Part shown: positions 35,762-43,317 of the stretch, one piece after another
How positions within the stretch are numbered: position 1 is the first letter of the stretch
Layout of the letters: every line of letters starts with the position of its first letter
NCBI GenBank assembly: GCA_029990205.1
Contig: JAPEKQ010000005.1
Location: forward strand, 1-64,000
Reading direction: 5' to 3'
DNA length: 64,000 bases
DNA from: a bacterium
GTDB lineage: Bacteria > Joyebacterota > Joyebacteria > Joyebacterales > Joyebacteraceae
Position numbers and translations under genes: made by a program
The notes under the pieces: model-generated
The model's database searches: none
Told to the model about the DNA's origin: nothing
Seen by the model: only the letters and a program-made list of their open reading frames with translations

Positions 35762-36496
35762 CTAATCGATACGTCGCGTGCTGACGCGATAGCCGTCATA
35801 GAAGATGTGCCTGAGCCCGCGCTTCGTACCGAGCAGCAGGTTGACCTCGACCTCGCCCGAGTGGCGGCGGAGCAGGCGCAGACCATCGGGTCCACGCTCG
35901 AAGCTCTTGTCGAGCGTGATAAGAACGACCGGGAACGGTGGATCGGCGACCTGCCCGGCGACGCGGACGGGCGAGAGATCGTTCACGGATATCCAGACAT
36001 CGCCATCGAAGTGGCGCCGGTCCCTCACGGTCGCGGTCACGCTGACGTGGTACACCTCCTCACCCGCGACCGTTTCGCTCCCCTCATATCGCAGATCGTA
36101 CTCCTCGGGCAGCAGCTCCGGCCCTATCAAGCTGTCGAGCGTGTAGTCCCCTGCGGGGTGGGTGATCTCGGAGAAGACCTCATGGCGGTCCATCCCATCG
36201 GTCCTCGTGTAGATGAGGACCGCCTCGGACGTCTTCGTCGACCCGTCCTCCTGCGGCTCGACCATCGTCTGCACGACGTACAGGCTCTCTATGGCCGCGC
36301 GCTCGCGCACGATGACCGCGTTGTAGCGAGTCAGGATGTCGGCCAGGTCGGGGGCGGGCGGCGTGACCGGCTGCGAGGCGCACGGGACCGCCAGGGCGAG
36401 CACCAGCCAGCCCTGGAGCAGAGCCCTCACCGCCCGTGAATTGAGACCGCGTCGCCTCGTCACACCCTCTGCTGCCCAATGACGTGCGTACCACAT
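35762..36496 (-). CDS. Exported LolA-like / outer-membrane lipoprotein-sorting family protein
   Basis: Exported protein of 244 aa. A basic stretch (VTRRRGLNSR) is followed by the hydrophobic signal ALLQGWLVLALAVPCAS near residues 27-43. The mature part contains a LolA-like series of beta strands: LYVVQTMV, EAVLIYTRTDGMDRHEVF, YDLRYEGSETVAGEEVYHVSV and VWISVNDLSPVRV. This resembles the outer-membrane lipoprotein-sorting/LolA-like fold that binds lipid acyl chains; assignment is from pattern only. ATG 36496 is supported by GGAGGG 8 nt upstream inside a short leader from the 36527-36555 promoter, although a start further in would shorten the N-region before the signal peptide. Confidence 0.75.
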   Translation of the reverse strand: MWYARHWAAEGVTRRRGLNSRAVRALLQGWLVLALAVPCASQPVTPPAPDLADILTRYNAVIVRERAAIESLYVVQTMVEPQEDGSTKTSEAVLIYTRTDGMDRHEVFSEITHPAGDYTLDSLIGPELLPEEYDLRYEGSETVAGEEVYHVSVTATVRDRRHFDGDVWISVNDLSPVRVAGQVADPPFPVVLITLDKSFERGPDGLRLLRRHSGEVEVNLLLGTKRGLRHIFYDGYRVSTRRID

Positions 36497-36526
36497 GAGT
36501 GTCGCCCTCCCCTTGCCGAGTGCGGC

Positions 36527-36555
36527 ACTCTACCGCGCGTCTCACGACGTGTCAA
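36527..36555 (-). promoter_or_regulatory. Promoter of LolA-like gene
   Basis: Minus strand: TTGACA (36550-36555), 17 nt, TAGAGT (36527-36532). Start near 36520; leader about 24 nt. Confidence 0.7.
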
Positions 36556-36640
36556 CCGGACCTCGGCGCAGACCCGGCGCGGAGCCGGCGTGACAGACCC
36601 GGCGAAGTCGAACCGGCGCGACGCGTCCAGAGGGCGCTGC

Positions 36641-36669
36641 TTGACGCGCTTCGGCTTCACCCGCATACT
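36641..36669 (+). promoter_or_regulatory. Promoter of FG-GAP protein gene
   Basis: TTGACG (36641-36646), 17 nt, CATACT (36664-36669). It is divergent from the LolA-like promoter about 90 nt away. Confidence 0.55.
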
Positions 36670-36725
36670 CGGCCGACGACCGGCAACGCAACCGGGGCGG
36701 CCTCGTCCCGCAAAGGGAGCATGAT

Positions 36726-38303
36726 ATGACACGCGCGACCACACTCCCGCTCGCCGCACCCCCGCTCACCGCGTGCCTCCTCACACTGTGCATGCTTGCG
36801 TCGATGGCCGCGCCCGTCGATGCGACCGAGATCGACCTCACATCGGACTCGATCCACAAGCTCGTCGGGCTCAACCCCGGCGATGAACTCGGCTGGAGCC
36901 TCGCGGTCGGTGACATCGACGGGGACGGTGCCCCGGAGCTGGCGGCGGGCGCGCCCGGCGCCGGAGCCCACTCGGGTGCCGTCTACGTCCTCAGCACGAA
37001 CGAACTCGCCGCGCGCGACGGCCGCTGGGGCAACAGGGCTATCCGCATTGAGCACACCATACCCGCCTCGCGGTTCGGCAGCGCGCTGCTCTTCATGGAC
37101 ATCGACGACGACGGGAACGACGAGCTCATCGTCGGCGCGCCTGAATCGGCGCCGACAGGCGAGGTGCGGACCGGCCAGGTCTACGTGTTCGATCTTCCGG
37201 CGGCCGCCGCTGCCCTCTCCTCCTCCGACGCCTCGATCGTCATACAGGGCGACGAGAGCGGCGACGGCTTCGGCAGCTGCCTTGAGCCGTGCGACATCGA
37301 CCACGACGGTCGCGACGAACTCCTGGTCGCGGCTCCCGGTGGCGACGACGGCTCCCGCGCGAACACCGGGCTTGTCTACGCGATCTCGACGGCGCAGCTG
37401 ATGTCCGCGGAGACCCAGCGCGCGGAGGACGCCGCCATGGGGATAGTCGCCGGCTCCCGCGCCGGAGACGCGCTCCGAACCGTCCGCGCAGCCGACCTCG
37501 ACGCGGACGGCGCAGCAGAACTCATCTTCGGAGCCCACCAGTACGACCCGCCGAAGCAGGGCAGCGGCGGTGGTCGGATCGAGGACGCCGGGACGGTCTA
37601 CATCGTGCCCGCGCACGACGTGATAACCGGGATGCCGCCGAGAAGCGTTGCGGTCGATGAGATCGCGAGCGCGCACATAGGCGGAGTGAACGAACGCGCG
37701 TTCCTCGGGCACGCCGTCGCGGTCGGCGACATCGACGGTGACGGTGCGAGCGACATCGCGGTCTCGGCGCACGCCGCCGGGCGAAGCGACGGCCGCTACA
37801 GCGCCCGCGGCTCCGCATTCCTTCTCTTCGGAGACCGTGATGCCGCGACGAGCGGCCTCCCGGACCGACTCGAGAGCGAACCTCCCCCGGGAAGCCGACA
37901 CGCGCGTGTCGTCACGCTCGAGGGCCGGTCGATGTGGGACATCTTCGGCCTGTCACCCCTCATCGCCGACCTCAACGGAGACGGCTTCGGAGATGTCGCG
38001 GTCTCCGCGCAGTTCGTCAACGGGATGGACGGCGAACGGGAACGTTCGGGGGAAGTCTATGTGTACTGGGGAAGTCTGCGGTCGGTCATGAATGCCAAGG
38101 GGGGAAGCGCGGAGCGGTCCGACCTCGTGCTCATCGGAGCTGCTGGAGATGCCGTCGCGAGCGCGCTCGTCCCGCTTGATGTCACTGCCGACGGACGCCC
38201 GGAACTCGTGCTGGGCGCACCCGACGCGTCCGGTTTCGGCGAGGAAGACACGCGCCGCGGACGCATATACATAGCGCCCGCCGAACTCCTGCGGGCGCGT
38301 TGA
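36726..38303 (+). CDS. Exported FG-GAP repeat (integrin-alpha-type propeller) protein
   Basis: Exported protein of 525 aa with a signal peptide ending near residue 33 (ASMAAPVDA). About seven FG-GAP blades of 60-70 residues follow, each with a calcium-binding loop: DIDGDGAPE, DIDDDGNDE, DIDHDGRDE, DLDADGAAE, DIDGDGASD, DLNGDGFGD and a weaker last one. GWSLAVGDIDGDG and GHAVAVGDIDGDG are the canonical phenylalanine-glycine/glycine-alanine-proline motifs. Such seven-bladed propellers act in adhesion or carbohydrate binding outside the cell. There is no sorting tail, so the protein may be released or periplasmic. ATG 36726 follows GGGAG. Confidence 0.9.
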   Translation: MTRATTLPLAAPPLTACLLTLCMLASMAAPVDATEIDLTSDSIHKLVGLNPGDELGWSLAVGDIDGDGAPELAAGAPGAGAHSGAVYVLSTNELAARDGRWGNRAIRIEHTIPASRFGSALLFMDIDDDGNDELIVGAPESAPTGEVRTGQVYVFDLPAAAAALSSSDASIVIQGDESGDGFGSCLEPCDIDHDGRDELLVAAPGGDDGSRANTGLVYAISTAQLMSAETQRAEDAAMGIVAGSRAGDALRTVRAADLDADGAAELIFGAHQYDPPKQGSGGGRIEDAGTVYIVPAHDVITGMPPRSVAVDEIASAHIGGVNERAFLGHAVAVGDIDGDGASDIAVSAHAAGRSDGRYSARGSAFLLFGDRDAATSGLPDRLESEPPPGSRHARVVTLEGRSMWDIFGLSPLIADLNGDGFGDVAVSAQFVNGMDGERERSGEVYVYWGSLRSVMNAKGGSAERSDLVLIGAAGDAVASALVPLDVTADGRPELVLGAPDASGFGEEDTRRGRIYIAPAELLRAR

Positions 38304-38371
38304 CGATTCTCTCTGCTGGCGGTCCACTCCATCGTAGATCCCGCCTCGGGCCTCATCATCCGTTTGATGCA

Positions 38372-38887
38372 CTACTCCGCGGCCGCCCTCACCCTCCCCC
38401 GCCGACGCCGGGGTCGCGTCTCTTTGTCATCGTTGAACACGATCCAGTACTGGTCCTCGGCGACCGCGGCCTCCTCCTCGCTGAAACCGACCCGCACCAT
38501 CACGCGCTCGGCGAACGCGTCGGCGTCGCGTTCCTGATTCCGCTTGTCGGCCTTCGCAAGGTAGTAGTGCCCCCACTCGTGCGCAATGAGGTACCAGACC
38601 GCGAGCACGACCGTCTCGGGGTCGTCGTCCGCCATGTGATGGAGGTTGTGGATGAATCCGAAGTCGTAGACGGGAACGGTCGCCACGTACTCGTCATCGG
38701 TGAGCGTGACCTGGCCGCCCGTCGTATCCCAGTGCCTGAGACGGAGCGAGCGCGACGAGTAGCTGTCCCGCACGTGGAGCGCGCGGTAGACCAGCGTCCC
38801 GACCTGGCTGTGGACGGTCGCCGTGTAGCGGAACCCCGACCGGACTCTCTTGAGCCACTCGACCTCGTTCTGGAGTTTGTCGCTCAC
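38372..38887 (-). CDS. Small HEWGH metallopeptidase-like protein
   Basis: Protein of 171 aa without signal peptide or membrane helix. A zinc-metallopeptidase signature IAHEWGHYYL (His103, Glu104, His107) is followed at the right distance by NQERDADAFAERV, where Glu119 or Asp121/Asp123 could be the third ligand as in gluzincins or minigluzincins. The upstream half (about 1-90) is beta-rich and unassigned. The C-terminus is a basic/acidic tail (RPRRRRGRV). Start GTG 38887 has GGGGG nearby; a longer reading upstream is compositionally unlike the protein. Function is unknown, possibly a cytoplasmic minimal protease or toxin-like peptidase. Confidence 0.78.
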   Translation of the reverse strand: MSDKLQNEVEWLKRVRSGFRYTATVHSQVGTLVYRALHVRDSYSSRSLRLRHWDTTGGQVTLTDDEYVATVPVYDFGFIHNLHHMADDDPETVVLAVWYLIAHEWGHYYLAKADKRNQERDADAFAERVMVRVGFSEEEAAVAEDQYWIVFNDDKETRPRRRRGRVRAAAE

Positions 38888-38978
38888 ATCGCCCCCATGA
38901 CCTCTGCCGCCTCGAACACCCTCGACGGCCACGACGGACCCCGCGCCCGTGCGCGACCCGCGCTCAGCGTACCACAAG

Positions 38979-39007
38979 AGAAGGGGCGGCACGAGGCCGC
39001 CCCTTCT
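38979..39007 (-). terminator. Terminator of metalloprotease gene
   Basis: Perfect 12-bp stem (38979-38990 / 38996-39007) with a 5-nt loop; on the minus strand it is followed by CTTGT with further T residues. It lies 27 nt after the 39034 stop. Confidence 0.75.
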
Positions 39008-39033
39008 GTGAAATCAAGCACTTCCCGCGACGG

Positions 39034-40809
39034 CTACTTCAGAACGACCAGCTTGCCGCAGGCCGTCAGGCCGTCGATGTCGAGACGCGCGAAGTAGACG
39101 CCCGACCCGACCTTCTCGCCGGAGTTGTCGAGGCCGTCCCAGTACGCGAGCCTGTCGCCCGGGTTCATCGTCTCATTGACGAGCGTCCGGACCTCACGAC
39201 CGTTGACGTCGTAGATGGTCATCTCGACCGCGCCGCCGCTGTTCGGGACGGTGTAGGCGATCGACGTCTGACCCATGAACGGGTTCGGACTCGCCGGCTG
39301 CATCGCGAAGACGTTCGACTCGATCTCGACACCCGTGTCGGTCTGCTCGGCCGTGAACTCGTAGTCCATGTCGTTCGTCGTCGTACAGCCGTTCGTCACG
39401 ATCATGCACGCGTAGTCCTGAAGGTCCCAGTCGCCGACGGTGGTGTCGCCGATACCCCACGGATTCAGCGTGACCTCACCCAGATCGGTCGTGTAGCCGA
39501 CGCCCACGTGGTCCTCACGGACACAGACGTCGACCCAGTACGGCAGCGCGTACGTGGGCTGCCCGTCGAAGGTCAGGTAGAGACCGGTCCAGCCGTTGCC
39601 CGGGTTGTCGAATCTGATGTAATTGCTGCCCATGTGGTCCGGCCGCGTCGCCGAGAAGGGAACGCCGGCGAGGATCGGATACATGGAGTAGGTCCGCTGC
39701 ATGGTCGCGAGCGGGAAGAACACGGCCTCCTCGTAGTGGTTGCCGTCATCCCGCGCGTTCGTGAAGAAGTTCCAGACGCTGAATTCGTGGAACGCGTCCT
39801 CGAGGTTCGTCCCGTAGGTCCCGAGCACCGTGTTCATCGCGGTGTACTCGCCGGAGACCTCCATCTGCCACCAGTTGTCGACGACAACGCTCGGGCTGAT
39901 GAACTCCGAAAGGAACATGTTCCATGCGAACGAGCCGTAGATCCGGACGTTGCCGTCATCGTACTCGAGCGAACGCCAGAGGCTGCTGAAGAACGAACTG
40001 CAGTACTGCGTGTAGTCATTGATGTCGTCGTACACCATCTCCTCAGCCCAGACGGACGTGCACTCCTTGTACCAGAGCTCCTCGTTCACGTCGTGAGCCG
40101 ACTGAAGGCCGTGGCAGAACTCGTGCGCGACCGTGACCTTCATCGGATCGGTCGGGTCGGCGTAGCCGAATCCGGCGTAGTCGTTGTCGATGACGCAGTA
40201 GCTCGTCGCGTCATTCGCGGGACCGCCGGCCGCGTAGTAGGTCGGCTGGCAGTAACCGTAGACGCCCGAGAGGTTCTGGACGTAGAAGTCGTAGTGCGCG
40301 CTTCCGCCACCACCGTCGCCGTCATTGAGGTCACTCGGCGGCTCCCGGAAACCGAGAACGTCGATCTCCTGGTCCCAGGAGTACTCGAGCGCGACCTGAA
40401 TCGCGTCGAGGTAGGCGCTTGAGAGGATCGCGTGCGTGCCCGATGTGTCGTAGTGAATACGGAAGTGCTCGGTGTCGACGTAGGTGTCGCACACCGGACG
40501 AGCCCGCAGACCGCGAATCTCGTTCGCGACCGCTTCGGGCAGCGTCGGCAGCGCGTCGTCGATCGCTTCGATCGCCGGGACGCCGCACTTGTCGATCGTG
40601 CCGCCGCGGTAGTCGGCCGGGAGCTTCTCGGGCGCGTAGACCGAGTACGCCAGCATCAGGTACATCTGCGCCTCGTCCAGCTCGCCGCGCGCGGACGCGT
40701 CGCGGATCACACCACGCGACGTCATCTCCGCCAGTTCCATCTTCGCCGTTGCCGAGAACGCCAATGCCATGACGAGCAGGACAACGACTACACCGGTCAG
40801 TCTGCGCAT
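39034..40809 (-). CDS. Exported HExxH metalloprotease with FlgD/Por-type C-terminus
   Basis: Exported protein of 591 aa: signal peptide 1-22 (VVVVLLVMALAFSATA), a pro-region, then a catalytic domain with VAHEFCHGLQSAHD (His229, Glu230, His233) and downstream Glu249 or Glu256 (YKECTSVWAEEMVYDD). The arrangement resembles the MXAN_6640-like putative metalloproteases of myxobacteria and candidate phyla. A jelly-roll-like domain follows (about 400-490). The last 90 residues carry SPNPFMGQTSIAYTV, IYDVNGREVRTLVNE, GSGVYFARLDID and terminal GKLVVLK. ATG 40809 has GGAGG 6 nt upstream; the open frame further upstream belongs to non-coding antisense. Promoter at 40862-40890. Confidence 0.9.
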   Translation of the reverse strand: MRRLTGVVVVLLVMALAFSATAKMELAEMTSRGVIRDASARGELDEAQMYLMLAYSVYAPEKLPADYRGGTIDKCGVPAIEAIDDALPTLPEAVANEIRGLRARPVCDTYVDTEHFRIHYDTSGTHAILSSAYLDAIQVALEYSWDQEIDVLGFREPPSDLNDGDGGGGSAHYDFYVQNLSGVYGYCQPTYYAAGGPANDATSYCVIDNDYAGFGYADPTDPMKVTVAHEFCHGLQSAHDVNEELWYKECTSVWAEEMVYDDINDYTQYCSSFFSSLWRSLEYDDGNVRIYGSFAWNMFLSEFISPSVVVDNWWQMEVSGEYTAMNTVLGTYGTNLEDAFHEFSVWNFFTNARDDGNHYEEAVFFPLATMQRTYSMYPILAGVPFSATRPDHMGSNYIRFDNPGNGWTGLYLTFDGQPTYALPYWVDVCVREDHVGVGYTTDLGEVTLNPWGIGDTTVGDWDLQDYACMIVTNGCTTTNDMDYEFTAEQTDTGVEIESNVFAMQPASPNPFMGQTSIAYTVPNSGGAVEMTIYDVNGREVRTLVNETMNPGDRLAYWDGLDNSGEKVGSGVYFARLDIDGLTACGKLVVLK

Positions 40810-40861
40810 CTCTTTCCTCCATTCAGATGGCATGACCCACTGTATTAGTCTCCAATTACCC

Positions 40862-40890
40862 ATACTATCACAACATAGGGGTCGGGTCAA
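40862..40890 (-). promoter_or_regulatory. Promoter of metalloprotease gene
   Basis: Minus strand: TTGACC (40885-40890), 17 nt, TAGTAT (40862-40867). Leader about 45 nt. Confidence 0.7.
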
Positions 40891-40983
40891 GGAGCCTGCG
40901 AAAAATGACCGCGGAGCCATGCCCCACAATGTTCTGACTCGGATGGCGGCGCGGAGTTGCACCGCGCGGCGACCGCGGCCTCC

Positions 40984-41012
40984 TTGCCCGCACCGGAGGG
41001 CTCGTCTATAGT
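40984..41012 (+). promoter_or_regulatory. Leaderless-type promoter of M50 protease gene
   Basis: TTGCCC (40984-40989), 17 nt, TATAGT (41007-41012), then 7 nt to ATG 41020. GGAGG at 40994 falls inside the spacer and so cannot be a ribosome site for this start. Confidence 0.6.
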
Positions 41013-41019
41013 GGAACTC

Positions 41020-42189
41020 ATGGAAACACAACGAGTTCCGAGCGGATTCGCAAGGCTCCTGCGCCACCGCGGGCTGCCGCTCTTCTCGGTCATGGGCATC
41101 CGCATCGTGGCCGACTACAGCTGGTTCCTCATCGCCGCGCTGATCGCCGGAAGCCTGAGCATGGGCTGGTTTCCGAGCGTTCTCCCGGACCGGTCGCTCC
41201 TCCAGTACATATCGCTCGGACTGATCACCGCGTTCTTCTTCTTCGCGTCCGTGCTGGTCCACGAACTCGCGCACAGCATCGTCGCCGTCCTCCACGGCAT
41301 TCCCGTCCGCAAGATCACGCTCTTCCTCTTCGGCGGTGTCGCCGAGATCAGCCGCGAGCCGGGCGACCCGTCGACCGAGCTCAAGGTCGCACTCGCCGGA
41401 CCGGCCGTGAGCGCCGTGCTCGCCGCCGCGTTCTGGGGAGCCGTCATCCTCACGGGGCTTCGGTCGGGACGACCCGCGGCGCAGCTCTCGTTCCTCTACC
41501 TCGCGATCGCGAACACGTTCCTCCTCGCGTTCAACCTGCTTCCCGGACTTCCGCTCGACGGCGGGCGCGTGCTGCGCGCGATCATCTGGCGCGTGACAGG
41601 CAGTCTCAAGCGGGCGACCTACATCGCCAGCATGACCGGCCAGGCGCTCGCGGGCGTCATGATCATTCTTGGGCTCTTCACCATCCTCTTCGCGAGACAG
41701 ATCGTGACGGGGCTCTGGCTCATCTTCATCGCGCTCTTCCTCAGACAGGCGGCGGAGGCAAGCTACCGGCAGGTCACGATGAAGCGCGCGCTCCGGGGCG
41801 CCACGGTCGGCGACGCGATGACGCGGGACGTCGTGACGGTCTCGCCGGCCATCACGCTGGCTGCGCTCGTCGACGAGCACTTCCTCCACCACCACTTCAT
41901 CTGCTACCCGGTCGTGGAAGGGGATCATGCGCTGGGGTTCGTGAGCATAAAGGACGTCAAACACATCCCGCGCGACCGGTGGTCCGAGACGCACGTCGGC
42001 GACGTCCTCACGCCGTTGTCGGATGACAACACGCTGACCTCAACGGACGGGATCCCGGCCGCGATGCGGAAGCTCGCGGCGTCCGGGTCGGGCAGGCTGC
42101 CCGTGGTGGACCACGGACGTCTCGTGGGGATGGTAACGCGCGGCGACATCATGCGGAATCTCGAGATCCGGTCGGACCTCGCCCCGTAG
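41020..42189 (+). CDS. Site-2-protease family (M50) intramembrane metalloprotease with CBS pair
   Basis: Polytopic inner-membrane protein of 389 aa. Residues about 30-235 hold six hydrophobic helices with the zinc motif VLVHELAHSIVA (His81, Glu82, His85) and the second ligand motif LLPGLPLDGGRVLRA with Asp. Two CBS domains (about 262-320 and 328-385) follow, with VGDAMTRDVVTVSP and GRLVGMVTRGDIM typical of adenine-nucleotide sensing CBS pairs. The layout matches the archaeal/bacterial SpoIVFB-like S2P-CBS type (MjS2P family). Its substrate could be a membrane anti-sigma such as the one at 57381, but there is no direct link. ATG 41020 is leaderless by prediction; GTG 41011 would overlap the -10 box. 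Confidence 0.93.
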   Translation: METQRVPSGFARLLRHRGLPLFSVMGIRIVADYSWFLIAALIAGSLSMGWFPSVLPDRSLLQYISLGLITAFFFFASVLVHELAHSIVAVLHGIPVRKITLFLFGGVAEISREPGDPSTELKVALAGPAVSAVLAAAFWGAVILTGLRSGRPAAQLSFLYLAIANTFLLAFNLLPGLPLDGGRVLRAIIWRVTGSLKRATYIASMTGQALAGVMIILGLFTILFARQIVTGLWLIFIALFLRQAAEASYRQVTMKRALRGATVGDAMTRDVVTVSPAITLAALVDEHFLHHHFICYPVVEGDHALGFVSIKDVKHIPRDRWSETHVGDVLTPLSDDNTLTSTDGIPAAMRKLAASGSGRLPVVDHGRLVGMVTRGDIMRNLEIRSDLAP

Positions 42190-42269
42190 CCGCGCACGCC
42201 GCAGGGGCGTCGGTTCCCGGCAACAGCACTCTCTCCGACAGCACGACCGCGCTGCTGCGCGCCAAGACA

Positions 42270-42293
42270 GACGCCGCCCCGGGAGGCGGCGTC
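42270..42293. terminator. Bidirectional terminator between M50 and TetR genes
   Basis: Perfect 9-bp stem GACGCCGCC / GGCGGCGTC with a 6-nt loop between convergent genes; TGTCTT follows on the minus strand and CGTGTT on the plus strand. Confidence 0.6.
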
Positions 42294-42351
42294 CGTGTTG
42301 CGCGGTGTCGTGTGGCTCGTACCGCGGCGCGCTCGGTTCGGCCGATGGGCG

Positions 42352-42957
42352 CTACTGGTCACCCTTCGGCGTCTCGCACGCCAGACCGACGAGCACGAAG
42401 TCGGAGAGCTCCTTGGCCTTCTCGGCCAGAGGATACGAGCAGTCGCTCGCCACCCACTCGAGAACCGTCATCTGGTACGCGCCGAAGAGCATGCTGGCAA
42501 CGTGGGTGGTGTCCATCTGCCGGAAGACGCCCTTCGCCATGCCGTCGGCGAGGACGCTCTCGATGATGTCATTGTAGGCCCGGCTGCTCCGCTTCGCGAC
42601 GGTCTTGATCATCGTCGTGCTCTGGCGAAGCTGCGAGAGGAATATCTTCGCGCTCTCCGGGTTGCTCTCCATGAGCTCGAGCCCCAGCGTCATCAGTCTG
42701 CGGATCCGGGCGATCGGACCGTCGACGGACTCGACCCCCGTCTGAAGACGCTCCATGTGCCGGCCGAGGAACTCCTCGAAGACGGCGACAATGAGCTCTT
42801 CCTTGCTTGTGAAGTAGATGTAGATCGTCCCCGCCGCCACACCCGCGGCCTCGGCGATCTCGGAGGTCGTGGTGTTGTGGTAGCCCTTCTCACCGAAGAA
42901 CTTCGCGGCGGCGTTGATGATCTTCTCTCGCTTGTTCCCGACTCGCTTGCGTGCCAT
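42352..42957 (-). CDS. TetR/AcrR-family transcriptional regulator
   Basis: DNA-binding regulator of 201 aa. The N-terminal TetR helix-turn-helix spans residues 8-54 (KIINAAAKFFGEKGYHNTT, EIAEAAGVAAGTIYIYF). The C-terminal ligand-binding region is helical with the FadR-like TetR_C pattern (RIRRLMTLGLELMESNPE). FadR-type TetR proteins respond to acyl-CoA; this is suggested only by general resemblance. ATG 42957 has GGGAG 7 nt upstream. A promoter (43071-43099) and an inverted repeat (43020-43040) upstream suggest self-regulation. No obvious target gene is divergently placed; the next genes both point the same way or converge. Confidence 0.92.
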   Translation of the reverse strand: MARKRVGNKREKIINAAAKFFGEKGYHNTTTSEIAEAAGVAAGTIYIYFTSKEELIVAVFEEFLGRHMERLQTGVESVDGPIARIRRLMTLGLELMESNPESAKIFLSQLRQSTTMIKTVAKRSSRAYNDIIESVLADGMAKGVFRQMDTTHVASMLFGAYQMTVLEWVASDCSYPLAEKAKELSDFVLVGLACETPKGDQ

Positions 42958-43019
42958 CAGATGACTCCCTCTCCGATCCCGCAAAGGATCTGTCCGTGAG
43001 GATGCGGACGTCGTACCCG

Positions 43020-43040
43020 ACTGATACTCGGTTCATCAGT
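43020..43040. promoter_or_regulatory. Candidate TetR operator
   Basis: Inverted repeat ACTGAT / ATCAGT with a 9-nt centre, about 25-45 nt downstream of the predicted transcription start of the TetR gene, a position suited to autorepression. Confidence 0.45.
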
Positions 43041-43070
43041 GATGCCCCATGCACGGGGCCGTCTACTCGA

Positions 43071-43099
43071 ATCCTAACCAAATATGAATGCCGATGCAA
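43071..43099 (-). promoter_or_regulatory. Promoter of TetR gene
   Basis: Minus strand: TTGCAT (43094-43099), 17 nt, TAGGAT (43071-43076). Leader about 105 nt. Confidence 0.6.
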
Positions 43100-43206
43100 G
43101 AACTTTCCGAGGGACGCTCATTCTGATGGGCGGTGCCGGGAGGGCGGGGCAACGGTACGGCGCGTGAGGCACCCGCGTAACGCCTCGCGTCACCGCAACA
43201 TACTGA

Positions 43207-43245
43207 GGCGCTGCTCAATGAGGGGATCCCCCATCAAGCAGCGCC
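43207..43245 (-). terminator. Long imperfect hairpin after PKD lipoprotein gene
   Basis: Outer stem GGCGCTGCT / AGCAGCGCC, inner stem ATG-GGGG / CCCC-CAT around an AT loop. T-richness after it is weak, so it may mainly stabilise the 3' end. Confidence 0.5.
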
Positions 43246-43317
43246 CTGAGAAGCGGCGGGGTGGGCCAACCAGAGGACACAGCGCGGCGAACCAAAGGAG
43301 TGGAAACGCCGTCCAGG

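Larger units (their letters stand above)
42958..43317. other. Intergenic region upstream of TetR
   Basis: These 360 nt contain the TetR promoter, a candidate operator and a long hairpin (43207-43245) after the PKD lipoprotein gene. No gene is seen. Confidence 0.65.

Noticed and set aside
36657-37901. Minus-strand frame of 414 aa opposite the FG-GAP gene
   Set aside because: The plus-strand gene has a signal peptide and seven calcium-loop blades; the antisense frame has no motif.
40810-41994. Upstream extension of the metalloprotease frame to 41994
   Set aside because: The extension is antisense to the M50 protease, has no signal peptide and passes through the promoter; ATG 40809 with GGAGG and a signal peptide is clearly the start.
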